Origin: an uncultured Verrucomicrobiota bacterium
GTDB lineage: Bacteria > Verrucomicrobiota > Verrucomicrobiia > Limisphaerales > UBA9464
Direction: 5' to 3'
DNA length: 5,234 nucleotides
NCBI GenBank assembly: GCA_903925515.1
Contig: CAIYFP010000196.1
Coordinates: 1 to 5,234, forward strand
Shown in pieces: positions 1-4,889 of the stretch. A program made the translations under genes and the position numbers. The notes under the pieces were generated by a model. That model made no database searches, had not been told where the DNA came from, and saw nothing but the letters and a program-made list of their open reading frames with translations. Position 1 is the first letter of the stretch, and each line of letters begins with the position of its first letter.

Positions 1-65
1 CTTCGCTGGGCAAGCAAACTTCTTAGCTTCTTCGCGCAGGCGTCGCCACTTAGAGCGAGCATTGA

Positions 66-194
66 CGGACCCAGAGGATTAGCTACCCAACTGAAACCTT
101 CCGATGGCTGAAGAACAATGACGTCCGCCAGTTCGCCGTGTACCGCACCCGCCGGCTGGTGCTGGAGGCATGGGATCAGCTTCCGGGACCCTAG
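66..194 (+). pseudogene. possible C-terminal gene remnant, unidentified
   Basis: An open stretch of 42 codons follows a TGA at 63-65 and ends at TAG 192-194. It contains no ATG in frame. The translation has protein-like composition (for example FRWLKNNDVRQF and VYRTRRLVLEAWD), and the reading is interrupted immediately upstream. I read it as the tail of a gene whose front is lost, but I do not recognise the family. It lies outside the proposed tRNA junction at about 440, so it would belong to the older flanking chromosome. It could equally be a chance open frame. Confidence 0.22.
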
Positions 195-281
195 GCCGTT
201 CAATCGGTGCGGCGCCAAAACCCTGATTTTTCGCTCACACCCGCCTGCCGTACCGCGGCCAAAAATTCGGGAGGTTCTAAG

Positions 282-383
282 ATGAAACGGTGTTTGAGAC
301 GGATTTTGGTGGTCGGTGTCCATGGGGTCAGTCAGCAGCCCATAGCAAAAAGCCCCGCGTGGTGCGGGGTTCTGATCGCCTGA
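282..383 (+). CDS. possible 33-residue small ORF
   Basis: ATG at 282 is preceded by a strong Shine-Dalgarno-like GGGAGG about 7 bases upstream (269-274), and the frame runs to TGA at 381-383. The product begins MKRCLRRILVVGV, a basic then hydrophobic start. The second half of the frame reads through the terminator hairpin at 347-369, which argues against a conserved full-length protein. It may be the 5' scrap of a lost gene or a chance match. No family is recognised. Confidence 0.15.
   Translation: MKRCLRRILVVGVHGVSQQPIAKSPAWCGVLIA
347..369 (-). terminator. Rho-independent terminator, minus strand
   Basis: A perfect 6-bp stem (CCCCGC 353-358 with GCGGGG 364-369, loop GTGGT) is followed on the minus strand by C and five Ts (complement of A347-A351). 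The plus-strand side lacks a T run, so the direction is minus. It sits about 48 bases downstream of the tRNA-like 3' end at 417-439 and is best read as the original terminator of that tRNA gene. Confidence 0.72.
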
Positions 384-416
384 CAACCCGGCTGAGCGAG
401 TTACCAGGTCTTGTTT

Positions 417-439
417 TGGCGGAGCAGAAGAGATTCGAA
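417..439 (-). other. tRNA 3'-end remnant (serine-like), candidate attachment-site half
   Basis: Read on the minus strand, this stretch gives TTCGAAT (a standard T-loop), CTCTT (3' side of the T-stem), CTGCTCC (3' side of the acceptor stem), G (discriminator) and CCA. The lengths 7-5-7-1-3 are those of a tRNA 3' end, and discriminator G followed by CCA resembles tRNA-Ser. The matching 5' T-stem AAGAG and acceptor GGAGCAG are not found in the right places upstream, so the gene is not intact. A terminator follows in the same orientation. Such partial copies form when an island integrates at a tRNA 3' end. The match is short, so chance cannot be excluded. Confidence 0.42.
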
Positions 440-459
440 TGGTCGCTACCGAATCTCTT
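428..459. repeat. 10-bp perfect inverted repeat at the tRNA-like end
   Basis: AAGAGATTCG (428-437) and CGAATCTCTT (450-459) are perfect reverse complements around a 12-base spacer. The left arm overlaps the T-arm of the tRNA-like remnant. The right arm could be a rearranged piece of the T-stem or a recombinase-binding arm at an att site. Neither flank carries a T run, so it does not look like a terminator. Confidence 0.6.
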
Positions 460-815
460 TCAAATGGACTGAGTAGTCAGACTGGCTTGGAACTTGAAAC
501 CTTATTCTAGTGCCATCACCCACCCGCAACCGCCCTTAGCTTCCTCGCGCCAACGCTTGGTACGACAAAAGCAAGGCTGTTTCCTCCGCCTAGCGTATGG
601 AAAAATAAACCCTCTCGATTAGTCCGCAAGTAAACCATTGATTTAATGGATAAGTTTTTTAACACCGCTTGCGGACTTCGGAATCGCCCTCACCCCGGGG
701 GCTTCAGAGAAACCGGTAAACGCAGAGGATTGGGCCTGCTTGAGATTGGTCGCGTGCGGCGCCTGGGTCTACACTTGGTTATAAACCTGAACTGGGCGAG
801 CCTGGACTTGCGGAT
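440..815. other. gene-free stretch between the tRNA-like end and the ParE-type toxin
   Basis: I see no supported gene on either strand. The one plus-strand frame, from ATG 646, has no ribosome binding site and runs antisense into the toxin gene. The notable structure is the inverted repeat at 621-677. A small palindrome GGTTATAAACC lies at 777-787. No terminator with a T run is evident after the toxin stop at 816. The stretch is plausibly the decayed edge of an island. Confidence 0.55.
621..677. repeat. 10-bp inverted repeat with nested 5-bp repeat
   Basis: AGTCCGCAAG (621-630) and CTTGCGGACT (668-677) are perfect reverse complements separated by 37 bases. The spacer is AT-rich and contains a smaller inverted repeat, CCATT (635-639) with AATGG (645-649), plus a run of six Ts (655-660). 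This nested design could be a recombinase or regulator site, or a folded single-stranded structure. A partial copy of the arm, CTTGCGGATTC, recurs at about 808-818. No known att or integron attC consensus was recognised. Confidence 0.6.
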
Positions 816-1157
816 TCAGTTGCCAAGCAGGCGGCGAGCGAGCACGGTCTGCATGTCACGTCGGCCGTCCACAATCAAATAAATAATGACTTTGTTGTCA
901 GCAACACGGTAGATTACTCGGTAAGGCTTGAAGAAGGTCTGCCGGTATTCTTTGATGCCAAGGCCTACCAGTTCTCTCGGATAACTACTGCGCTCTGGGA
1001 GTCTCGACAGGCTCTCCACAACATCCATCAACGCAACAAGAACACAGTTGGCGCTCTCGACGCAGTCGAACTCGCAGATGTAATCGTGGATGGCCTCGAG
1101 GTCTTGCTCTGCACCCTGGGTGAGGAGAACTTCAAACTTGGCCAACTTGCCTGCCAT
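816..1157 (-). CDS. RelE/ParE-family toxin of a type II toxin-antitoxin system
   Basis: The product is 113 residues, the usual length for the RelE/ParE fold. Characteristic family features are the N-terminal beta strand and helix (FEVLLTQGAEQDLEAIHDYI, residues 8-27), and a C-terminal core with PYRVIYRV (79-86), IYLIVDGRRDM (92-102) and ARRLL (107-111). The basic and aromatic residues here are those the family uses. RelE members cleave mRNA on the ribosome and ParE members poison DNA gyrase. The sequence alone does not decide between them, though the DGRRDMQ segment looks more ParE-like. ATG 1157 lies 5 bases after the antitoxin stop and has only a weak ribosome site, which suggests translational coupling that keeps the toxin below the antitoxin. 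The gene appears intact. Confidence 0.88.
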   Translation of the reverse strand: MAGKLAKFEVLLTQGAEQDLEAIHDYICEFDCVESANCVLVALMDVVESLSRLPERSSYPRELVGLGIKEYRQTFFKPYRVIYRVADNKVIIYLIVDGRRDMQTVLARRLLGN

Positions 1158-1162
1158 CAGTC

Positions 1163-1432
1163 TTAGGCCCGCTTGGCGCGAAGACGCGCAACAACGTCGG
1201 CCGCTGGCCTTACCTTTCCGGCTGCCACATCTTGATTGCCAAGCGCAAGAATTTTCAACATGGCCAGTGTTTCTTGTGTCTCCTCGAATGAGGCTACATC
1301 CTGCAGGACTGCCTTGGCCTCGCCGTTTTGGGTGATAACTAGCGGCTGGCGTTGTTCTGCGAGGTGCGTTAGAACCTCCGCGGCATTCGCTTTGAGGTAG
1401 CTGATGGGTTTGACTTGTGATGAGTAGCGCAT
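1163..1432 (-). CDS. Phd/YefM-family antitoxin
   Basis: This 89-residue protein shows the Phd/YefM pattern. The N-terminal DNA-binding part has ISYLKANAAEVLTHL (residues 10-24), then QPLVITQNGEAKAVLQD (29-45), with the typical strand and NGE turn. The acidic or amphipathic C-terminus (about 50-89) would wrap the toxin. I chose ATG 1432 over the in-frame GTG at 1435 because GGAG lies 7 bases upstream of the ATG and only 4 from the GTG. It is first in a two-gene operon with the RelE/ParE-type toxin, as is normal for this pairing. By family knowledge it neutralises the toxin and represses its own promoter, and the upstream repeats at 1444-1472 fit that. The partner identity is supported by both sequence and spacing. 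Confidence 0.88.
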   Translation of the reverse strand: MRYSSQVKPISYLKANAAEVLTHLAEQRQPLVITQNGEAKAVLQDVASFEETQETLAMLKILALGNQDVAAGKVRPAADVVARLRAKRA

Positions 1433-1489
1433 CACTGTGCTCCAGACTAAAATAAGTCTTAATATAGTCTTTTAACAGTCCACCTACAA
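1433..1489 (-). promoter_or_regulatory. promoter and operator-like repeats of the phd/parE-type operon
   Basis: On the minus strand a -35-like TTGTAG (1489-1484) and a -10 TATATT (1466-1461) are separated by 17 bases. The -10 matches consensus in 5 of 6 positions. The AGACT/AGTCT motif recurs three times: a palindrome, AGACT then 6 bases then AGTCT (plus strand 1444-1459), and a further AGTCT at 1466-1470. One copy overlaps the -10 and another the expected transcript start, which is the right place for Phd-type autorepression. The GGAG ribosome site is at 1440-1443. The region is markedly more AT-rich than its surroundings. Confidence 0.6.
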
Positions 1490-1517
1490 GCTTGGAAGTC
1501 GTTTGAGGGGAGTTTTA

Positions 1518-1766
1518 TCAGTTTCGCGCGGGCACATCAGAGCCTACCCGGTATCGCATCGCACGATAGCCACGCTGGCGCTTTTCCCACATCCGCAAAA
1601 GCGCGGGGTGACCGGTGTCCACGAAATCGATGATCCTCACGTTGACTTTGCTGGCGTGCTCTCGGTGCAGGCGCCTGGCGTATTGCTGCAGCGTGTCCTT
1701 ACGAGATACCGGCATGGCTAGCACTTGCGTGTCGAGCGGCGGGTGATCGACATCGCTGCGCTCCAC
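1518..1766 (-). pseudogene. C-terminal fragment of a DEAD/DEAH-box (SF2) helicase
   Basis: The 82-codon frame matches the C-terminal end of a known family of large SF2 helicases, with DHPPLDT (7-13), LAMPVS (16-21), the motif VI region QQYARRLHR (27-35), VRIIDFVDTGHPALLRMW (43-60) and KRQRGYRAM (62-70). Intact members usually read QYxGRxHR and PVSWKGT here. This copy has Arg for the motif VI glycine (R31) and SRKDT for SWKGT, changes that suggest decay. The ATPase motifs I and II and most of the protein are absent. The GTG at 1766 is only the first possible start in the open frame. The frame is in register with vapC, whose stop codon (1787-1785) lies 6 codons upstream, so the toxin pair appears to have replaced or been inserted over the front of the gene. 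Translation of the fragment is not expected to give an active enzyme. Confidence 0.72.
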
Positions 1767-1784
1767 GAGCAGGCGCCATGAACA

Positions 1785-2219
1785 TCATTGCGGGGGCGCT
1801 GGCGCAAGGAACGGATTCATCACCTTCACGCCGGTGCCTGCAAAGTCCGCCGCATTGCGCGTGACGACCGTCAAATCGTAGATCAGTGCCGTGGCCGCAA
1901 GTTGCTTGTCCAGAGCGTGCTCGGGGTTCGGAACTCGCAGCCGTCCCCACACCTGCGCGGCGTCGGCGCAGAAGGCGAGCGCCTTGTCCGCGTATTGCTC
2001 GAGCACTGCGCAGAGCCAGTCCTCCAACAAGCCTGCCTGTTCGGTATCGCCGCGCAGACGAATGAGTTCGACACCGCGACGAAGTTCGCCGATGGTGATG
2101 ACCGACAGATAGACCGGGTCGCCTGTGCTGGCTATGCGATTGAAGAACTCGATGACGCCTCGGTTCGCCCTGGACTTCTTGCGGGCCTCGCTGATGACGT
2201 TGGTGTCAATCAAATACAC
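1785..2219 (-). CDS. vapC: VapC/FitB-family PIN-domain toxin ribonuclease
   Basis: This 144-residue PIN-domain protein is the normal size for VapC/FitB. The acidic metal-binding residues are present: D5 in LIDTNVISE, E45 in ITIGELRRG, D104 in HALDKQLAATAL, and D125 in TRNAADF. VapC toxins cleave specific RNAs, often tRNA or rRNA, using Mg or Mn, and its target here is unknown. The start is GTG 2219, placing the first 14 bases inside the end of the antitoxin gene, and an AAGG sequence lies upstream. This overlap implies translational coupling. The C-terminal VMNPF is typical of the FitB branch. The gene looks intact, and a helicase remnant follows in the same frame after its stop. Confidence 0.93.
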   Translation of the reverse strand: MYLIDTNVISEARKKSRANRGVIEFFNRIASTGDPVYLSVITIGELRRGVELIRLRGDTEQAGLLEDWLCAVLEQYADKALAFCADAAQVWGRLRVPNPEHALDKQLAATALIYDLTVVTRNAADFAGTGVKVMNPFLAPAPPQ

Positions 2220-2442
2220 GGGGCGCCTTGCGGTCGGGCTCGACGCGCTCGAAGTCCGCGTCGGTGCCGACGTCAGGAATCGAAGCCAGAAGCTCAGCCA
2301 GCGCGCGCCTGCGAGGGCGGGCGAGAGCCTCAGCCAGGATCTCTCGATGTTCCGCCTCGGCGCTTCGGCCGTGTGCGCCAGCGCGCTCCTTGAGCGCCCT
2401 CACGAGCGCCTCATCGACACCGCGAACCAGTAAGTCAGGCAT
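2206..2442 (-). CDS. vapB: FitA/VapB-family ribbon-helix-helix antitoxin
   Basis: This 78-residue protein resembles FitA: an N-terminal strand MPDLLVRGVDEALVRALKER (1-20), then the AGAHGRSAEAEHREIL segment (21-36) that forms the ribbon-helix-helix dimer, and a C-terminal LLASIPDVG segment (51-59) that contacts the PIN toxin. ATG 2442 is chosen over a longer in-frame opening (to 2820) because GGAGG lies 7 bases upstream (2450-2454) and because family members start at this point. It binds the toxin and, as FitA does, probably represses the shared promoter. The stop TGA (2208-2206) overlaps the toxin start by 14 bases. Confidence 0.9.
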   Translation of the reverse strand: MPDLLVRGVDEALVRALKERAGAHGRSAEAEHREILAEALARPRRRALAELLASIPDVGTDADFERVEPDRKAPRVFD

Positions 2443-2449
2443 GTCGGCA

Positions 2450-2480
2450 CCTCCGGGAAACGATGCTAACAATGATAGCA
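2450..2480 (-). promoter_or_regulatory. vapBC promoter -10, operator palindrome and ribosome site
   Basis: The inverted repeat TGCTA (2464-2468) and TAGCA (2476-2480), with a 7-base centre, overlaps a minus-strand extended -10, TGC followed by TATCAT (2480-2472). No good -35 is seen, as is common for extended -10 promoters. A GGAGG ribosome site follows at 2454-2450. An operator sitting on the -10 fits repression by the VapB or VapBC complex. The predicted leader is about 20 bases. Confidence 0.5.
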
Positions 2481-2698
2481 GAACCGAGTTGTCGTGATCG
2501 CAGATGCTGACGAGGTCGGCTAAGCCCCATCCGGGCAACGGACCGCACCGGAGAACATCACTGAGGTACCGTCCCGTCGTACGCATGCGCCACTCAGTCG
2601 GGCGGCCGAGCATTCTAAGATCACGTTTGTGCGCATCTGCGTGATGACGCGCAAATGAAAGCAGTCTTCCAGGCGGCCTAAGATGCATCTCTAAAGTC
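2481..2698. other. spacer between the recombinase operon and vapBC
   Basis: No gene is supported. A minus-strand frame continues upstream of vapB through here, but it has no recognisable domain and no ribosome site. A 10-bp perfect palindrome, AGATGCATCT, lies at 2681-2690 just past the stop of the 134-residue gene. A weak GCGT/ACGC hairpin near 2638-2649 lacks a T run, so I see no clear terminator for the recombinase operon. The end of the mobile cassette could lie in this interval. Confidence 0.4.
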
Positions 2699-3103
2699 TC
2701 AAGTTCCGAATTGAGCGAGAAACTTTTGTTCCTGCTCTTTCCAGTCCGTTGGGAACGGCGCGAGCAATTGCCGCCTCGTGAGCCAAGCGGGATGCTTGCC
2801 GTCCAGAATTGCCTGCACAATGACGGGCGAGAGATAGGCGAGCCTTAGGATTCGGCTTACATAGGACGGGTTAATTTTTTCGGCTGCCGCCAAGTCCTCA
2901 ATGGTTGCGTAGGTGCCGTCGTACAGAAGCCGCTGCCAACGGAAACCGCGTGCAATCACTTTGATCATGGTGTTGTCGATCGTCGCCTCACGGCGTACCA
3001 CGCCCCGCGATCCATCAGGCCGCACGATCAGCGTTCTTCCGCCCCGTGGGCAAAAGGCCATCTTGATCGTAGTGACCTCTGAGCTACCCGCTGTGATCGT
3101 CAT
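2699..3103 (-). CDS. recombinase-linked protein with ParB/KorB-like helix-turn-helix
   Basis: The product is 134 residues. The N-terminal part (about 1-40) is basic and beta-like. The middle and end (about 50-105) read IARGFRWQRLLYDGTYATIE, then DLAAAEKINPSYVSRILRLA, and SPVIVQAILDG, a helix-turn-helix like that of ParB/KorB-type DNA-binding proteins. The C-terminus (PFPTDWKEQEQKFL) is the usual tail of this group, which I know mainly as small genes directly after large serine recombinases. ATG 3103 overlaps the recombinase stop as ATGA, and AAGGTGG precedes it, so it is translated in step with the recombinase. The likely role is DNA binding at the element ends, either as an accessory or directionality factor or as a regulator. 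That role is inferred. The family has no function I can name with certainty. Confidence 0.8.
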   Translation of the reverse strand: MTITAGSSEVTTIKMAFCPRGGRTLIVRPDGSRGVVRREATIDNTMIKVIARGFRWQRLLYDGTYATIEDLAAAEKINPSYVSRILRLAYLSPVIVQAILDGKHPAWLTRRQLLAPFPTDWKEQEQKFLAQFGT

Positions 3104-4446
3104 GCGGCCACCTTGTCGATAGCTTGCATGACCGAGTCACGCATAAACTTCGGCACCCCTTTCGTGTGCCACTTGATGGTGATCTCATCTTTTCGGACGG
3201 TGATCCTCTCGATCAATGCGTTTACGATGCGAGCCTGCTCGGCTGGGAAAAGATGATCCCAAACCTCGCCGATGGATTGCAGCTGACGGATCGCTTCGGT
3301 TTCGCTGATGTCTGGGCGCGCACTGGTCACCTCGCGCACTGCTTGGGCCAGAATTTCTGGGGATCGCAATACCCCACGGATTTGTTCGATCACGACTCCT
3401 TCGATTTCGCCGGCTGGCACGCGACAGACCTCGCAGGCCTCTTTGCCCAGTTTGATGGCGTCGGTGTTGACATAGTACCGGTATTGTTTCGGGCCCTTAC
3501 TGGTCCAGGCAGGGGTGAAGGCGCGGCCTTCTGGTGAAAACAGCAGACCGCGCAAAAGTAATGGCGATGTCGTGGGGCGGCACGCCCTGCCGCCTTTGAC
3601 ATGCTTATCGCCAGCCTTGAGCAATGCCTGCACCGAGTCCCACAACGCCTGCTCAATGATGGGCCTGTGTTCGCCGGGGAACTGCTTGCCCTTATAGGCG
3701 GCCATGCCGATGTAGACCGGGTTCTTAAATAGCTTGTAAATATAGCCCTTGGTGACCAGCTTACCCTGACGCTCGATGCCCTTGGATGTGATCCACGACT
3801 TTGAAGTCACACCTCGCGCCCGTAGGTCTCTGACCAGCGTCGACATCGCGGGCGTTGCCGCAAAACGCGTGAAAATCTCACGAACGATCTTCGCTTCGAC
3901 GGGGTTCGCGATCAGCTTTCGCTCGGCAACGTCGTAACCCAGTGGCGGCATGCCGCCCATCCAGATACCGCGCTGGCGGGAGGCCGCGATCTTGTCGCGC
4001 ACGCGCTCGCCAGCCAACTCTCGCTCGAACTGGGCAAACGACAGCAGGATGTTAAGCGTGAGCCGGCCCATCGAGGTGGTTGTGTTGAACGCCTGGGTCA
4101 CCGATACAAAGGTAACCTTGTGCTCGTCGAAGATCTCGACCAACTTGGCGAAGTCGGCCAGTGAGCGCGACAGCCTGTCGATCTTGTAGACGACGATGAT
4201 GTCGACCATGCCGGACCGCACGTCATCAAGCAGTTTCTTCAAGCCGGGCCGCTCCATGTTGCCGCCGGAGTAGCCACCGTCGTCATAGCGCTCGCGCGCC
4301 ATCATCCAGCCCTCGGATTTCTGGCTGGCGATGAAGTTCTCGCAAGCGTCCCGCTGGGCATCGAGCGAGTTGAAGTTTTGATCAAGACCTTCTTCGGTGG
4401 ACTTGCGCGTGTAGATCGCGCAGATCAGGCGACGCGCAGCCGTCAT
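3100..4446 (-). CDS. large serine recombinase (resolvase/invertase family)
   Basis: This 448-residue enzyme would cut and rejoin DNA at specific sites through a serine-DNA link, to integrate or excise an element. The N-terminal catalytic domain (about 7-155) has CAIYTRKST with nucleophile S16 and R14, then YDDGGYSGG (54-62), and VYKIDRLSRS (86-95) with the active-site arginines R91 and R94. FAQFERELAGERVRDKI (138-153) leads into helix E. The recombinase domain follows (PPLGYDV 167-173, LFKNPVYIG 239-247). The next region (about 297-345) lacks the paired cysteines of a zinc ribbon, reading LLRGLLFSPEGRAFTP instead. A coiled or helical C-terminus carries ARIVNALIERITV (405-417). ATG 4446 is preferred to an upstream in-frame start at 4485 because AAGGAG lies 6 bases before it and it forms TGATG with the DUF2924 stop. 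The gene appears complete. Confidence 0.95.
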   Translation of the reverse strand: MTAARRLICAIYTRKSTEEGLDQNFNSLDAQRDACENFIASQKSEGWMMARERYDDGGYSGGNMERPGLKKLLDDVRSGMVDIIVVYKIDRLSRSLADFAKLVEIFDEHKVTFVSVTQAFNTTTSMGRLTLNILLSFAQFERELAGERVRDKIAASRQRGIWMGGMPPLGYDVAERKLIANPVEAKIVREIFTRFAATPAMSTLVRDLRARGVTSKSWITSKGIERQGKLVTKGYIYKLFKNPVYIGMAAYKGKQFPGEHRPIIEQALWDSVQALLKAGDKHVKGGRACRPTTSPLLLRGLLFSPEGRAFTPAWTSKGPKQYRYYVNTDAIKLGKEACEVCRVPAGEIEGVVIEQIRGVLRSPEILAQAVREVTSARPDISETEAIRQLQSIGEVWDHLFPAEQARIVNALIERITVRKDEITIKWHTKGVPKFMRDSVMQAIDKVAA

Positions 4447-4889
4447 CACGCGCTCCTTGCCGATCCAAGACCAAAAAAGGCCCATCCGTTGCGGTTGGTG
4501 CCGGTGATTGCGCGGGCAATGCTCGAAAGCGACTTGTACCGCCGTCCGTTGTAATCATAGTGGTCGACGCATACCAGTACCTCGCAGGGGGTGCCTTGCC
4601 ATTCACGGATGAGGCGCGTTCCTGCAATGGGCCGATTACCGTGGCGGCGGCGCCGCACCTCTAGCTTGCCCCCATCGAGTTGCTCGCCAAGTAACTCAAG
4701 GCGCTTGGCGCTCTCGCGTTTAAGGCCCCCATAGGCCAACTCCTGAATGCGGTATGCAAGGCGGATTTCAAGAAAGCGTCGGTTAAAGGGCGGCGGCTCG
4801 CGGTGGAAGAGGTCCCGCCAAGTCTGCTTGAGCTCGGCGGTGCTGGCGATCTTCAGGGCGGCCACGCGGGCTACAACGGATTCGGTCAC
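4446..4889 (-). CDS. DUF2924-family protein
   Basis: This 147-residue protein matches DUF2924 along its full length. The N-terminal half has ELKQTWRDLFHREPPPFNRR (19-38) and LEIRLAYRIQELAYGGL (40-56), a basic helical part likely to bind nucleic acid. After a basic linker (RRRRH, 79-83), the C-terminal half has GTRLIREWQG (90-99) and the compact motif YNGRRYKSLSSIARAI (113-128) with TGTNRNGWAFFGL (129-141). That last motif resembles the small G-x-Y-x-S-L...NGW fold seen in RAMA and DUF4357 domains, which is my inference. Its biochemical function is unknown. Members typically sit immediately upstream of large serine recombinases, as here. The start is GTG 4889, with AAGGAG 7 bases upstream (4902-4897), overlapping the preceding small frame as GTGA. 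Confidence 0.9.
   Translation of the reverse strand: MTESVVARVAALKIASTAELKQTWRDLFHREPPPFNRRFLEIRLAYRIQELAYGGLKRESAKRLELLGEQLDGGKLEVRRRRHGNRPIAGTRLIREWQGTPCEVLVCVDHYDYNGRRYKSLSSIARAITGTNRNGWAFFGLGSARSA
4453..4458 (-). promoter_or_regulatory. ribosome binding site deciding the recombinase start
   Basis: AAGGAG on the minus strand ends 6 bases before ATG 4446. It lies within the last codons of the DUF2924 gene, so the recombinase is translated from the same message by termination-reinitiation. This excludes the longer in-frame reading, whose first 13 residues (MGLFWSWIGKERV) do not match recombinase N-termini. Confidence 0.75.

Noticed and set aside
417..510. Complete tRNA gene on the minus strand
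   Set aside because: Only the 3' portion fits. No paired T-stem, anticodon arm or 5' acceptor strand was found upstream.
646..882. Plus-strand frame of 78 codons
   Set aside because: It has no ribosome site, its composition is not protein-like, it lies across an inverted repeat and it runs antisense into the well-supported RelE/ParE-type toxin.
1788..2393. Plus-strand frame of 201 codons over vapBC
   Set aside because: It is the antisense shadow of a GC-rich gene pair, with no recognisable domain or ribosome site.
2206..2820. Long 204-codon reading that includes the VapB antitoxin
   Set aside because: FitA-type homology begins only at the ATG at 2442, which has GGAGG at the right distance. 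The upstream part overlaps the 134-residue gene and holds the promoter and operator.
4447..4485. Upstream extension of the serine recombinase start
   Set aside because: The extra 13 residues do not match family N-termini, while ATG 4446 has AAGGAG at 6 bases and a TGATG junction.
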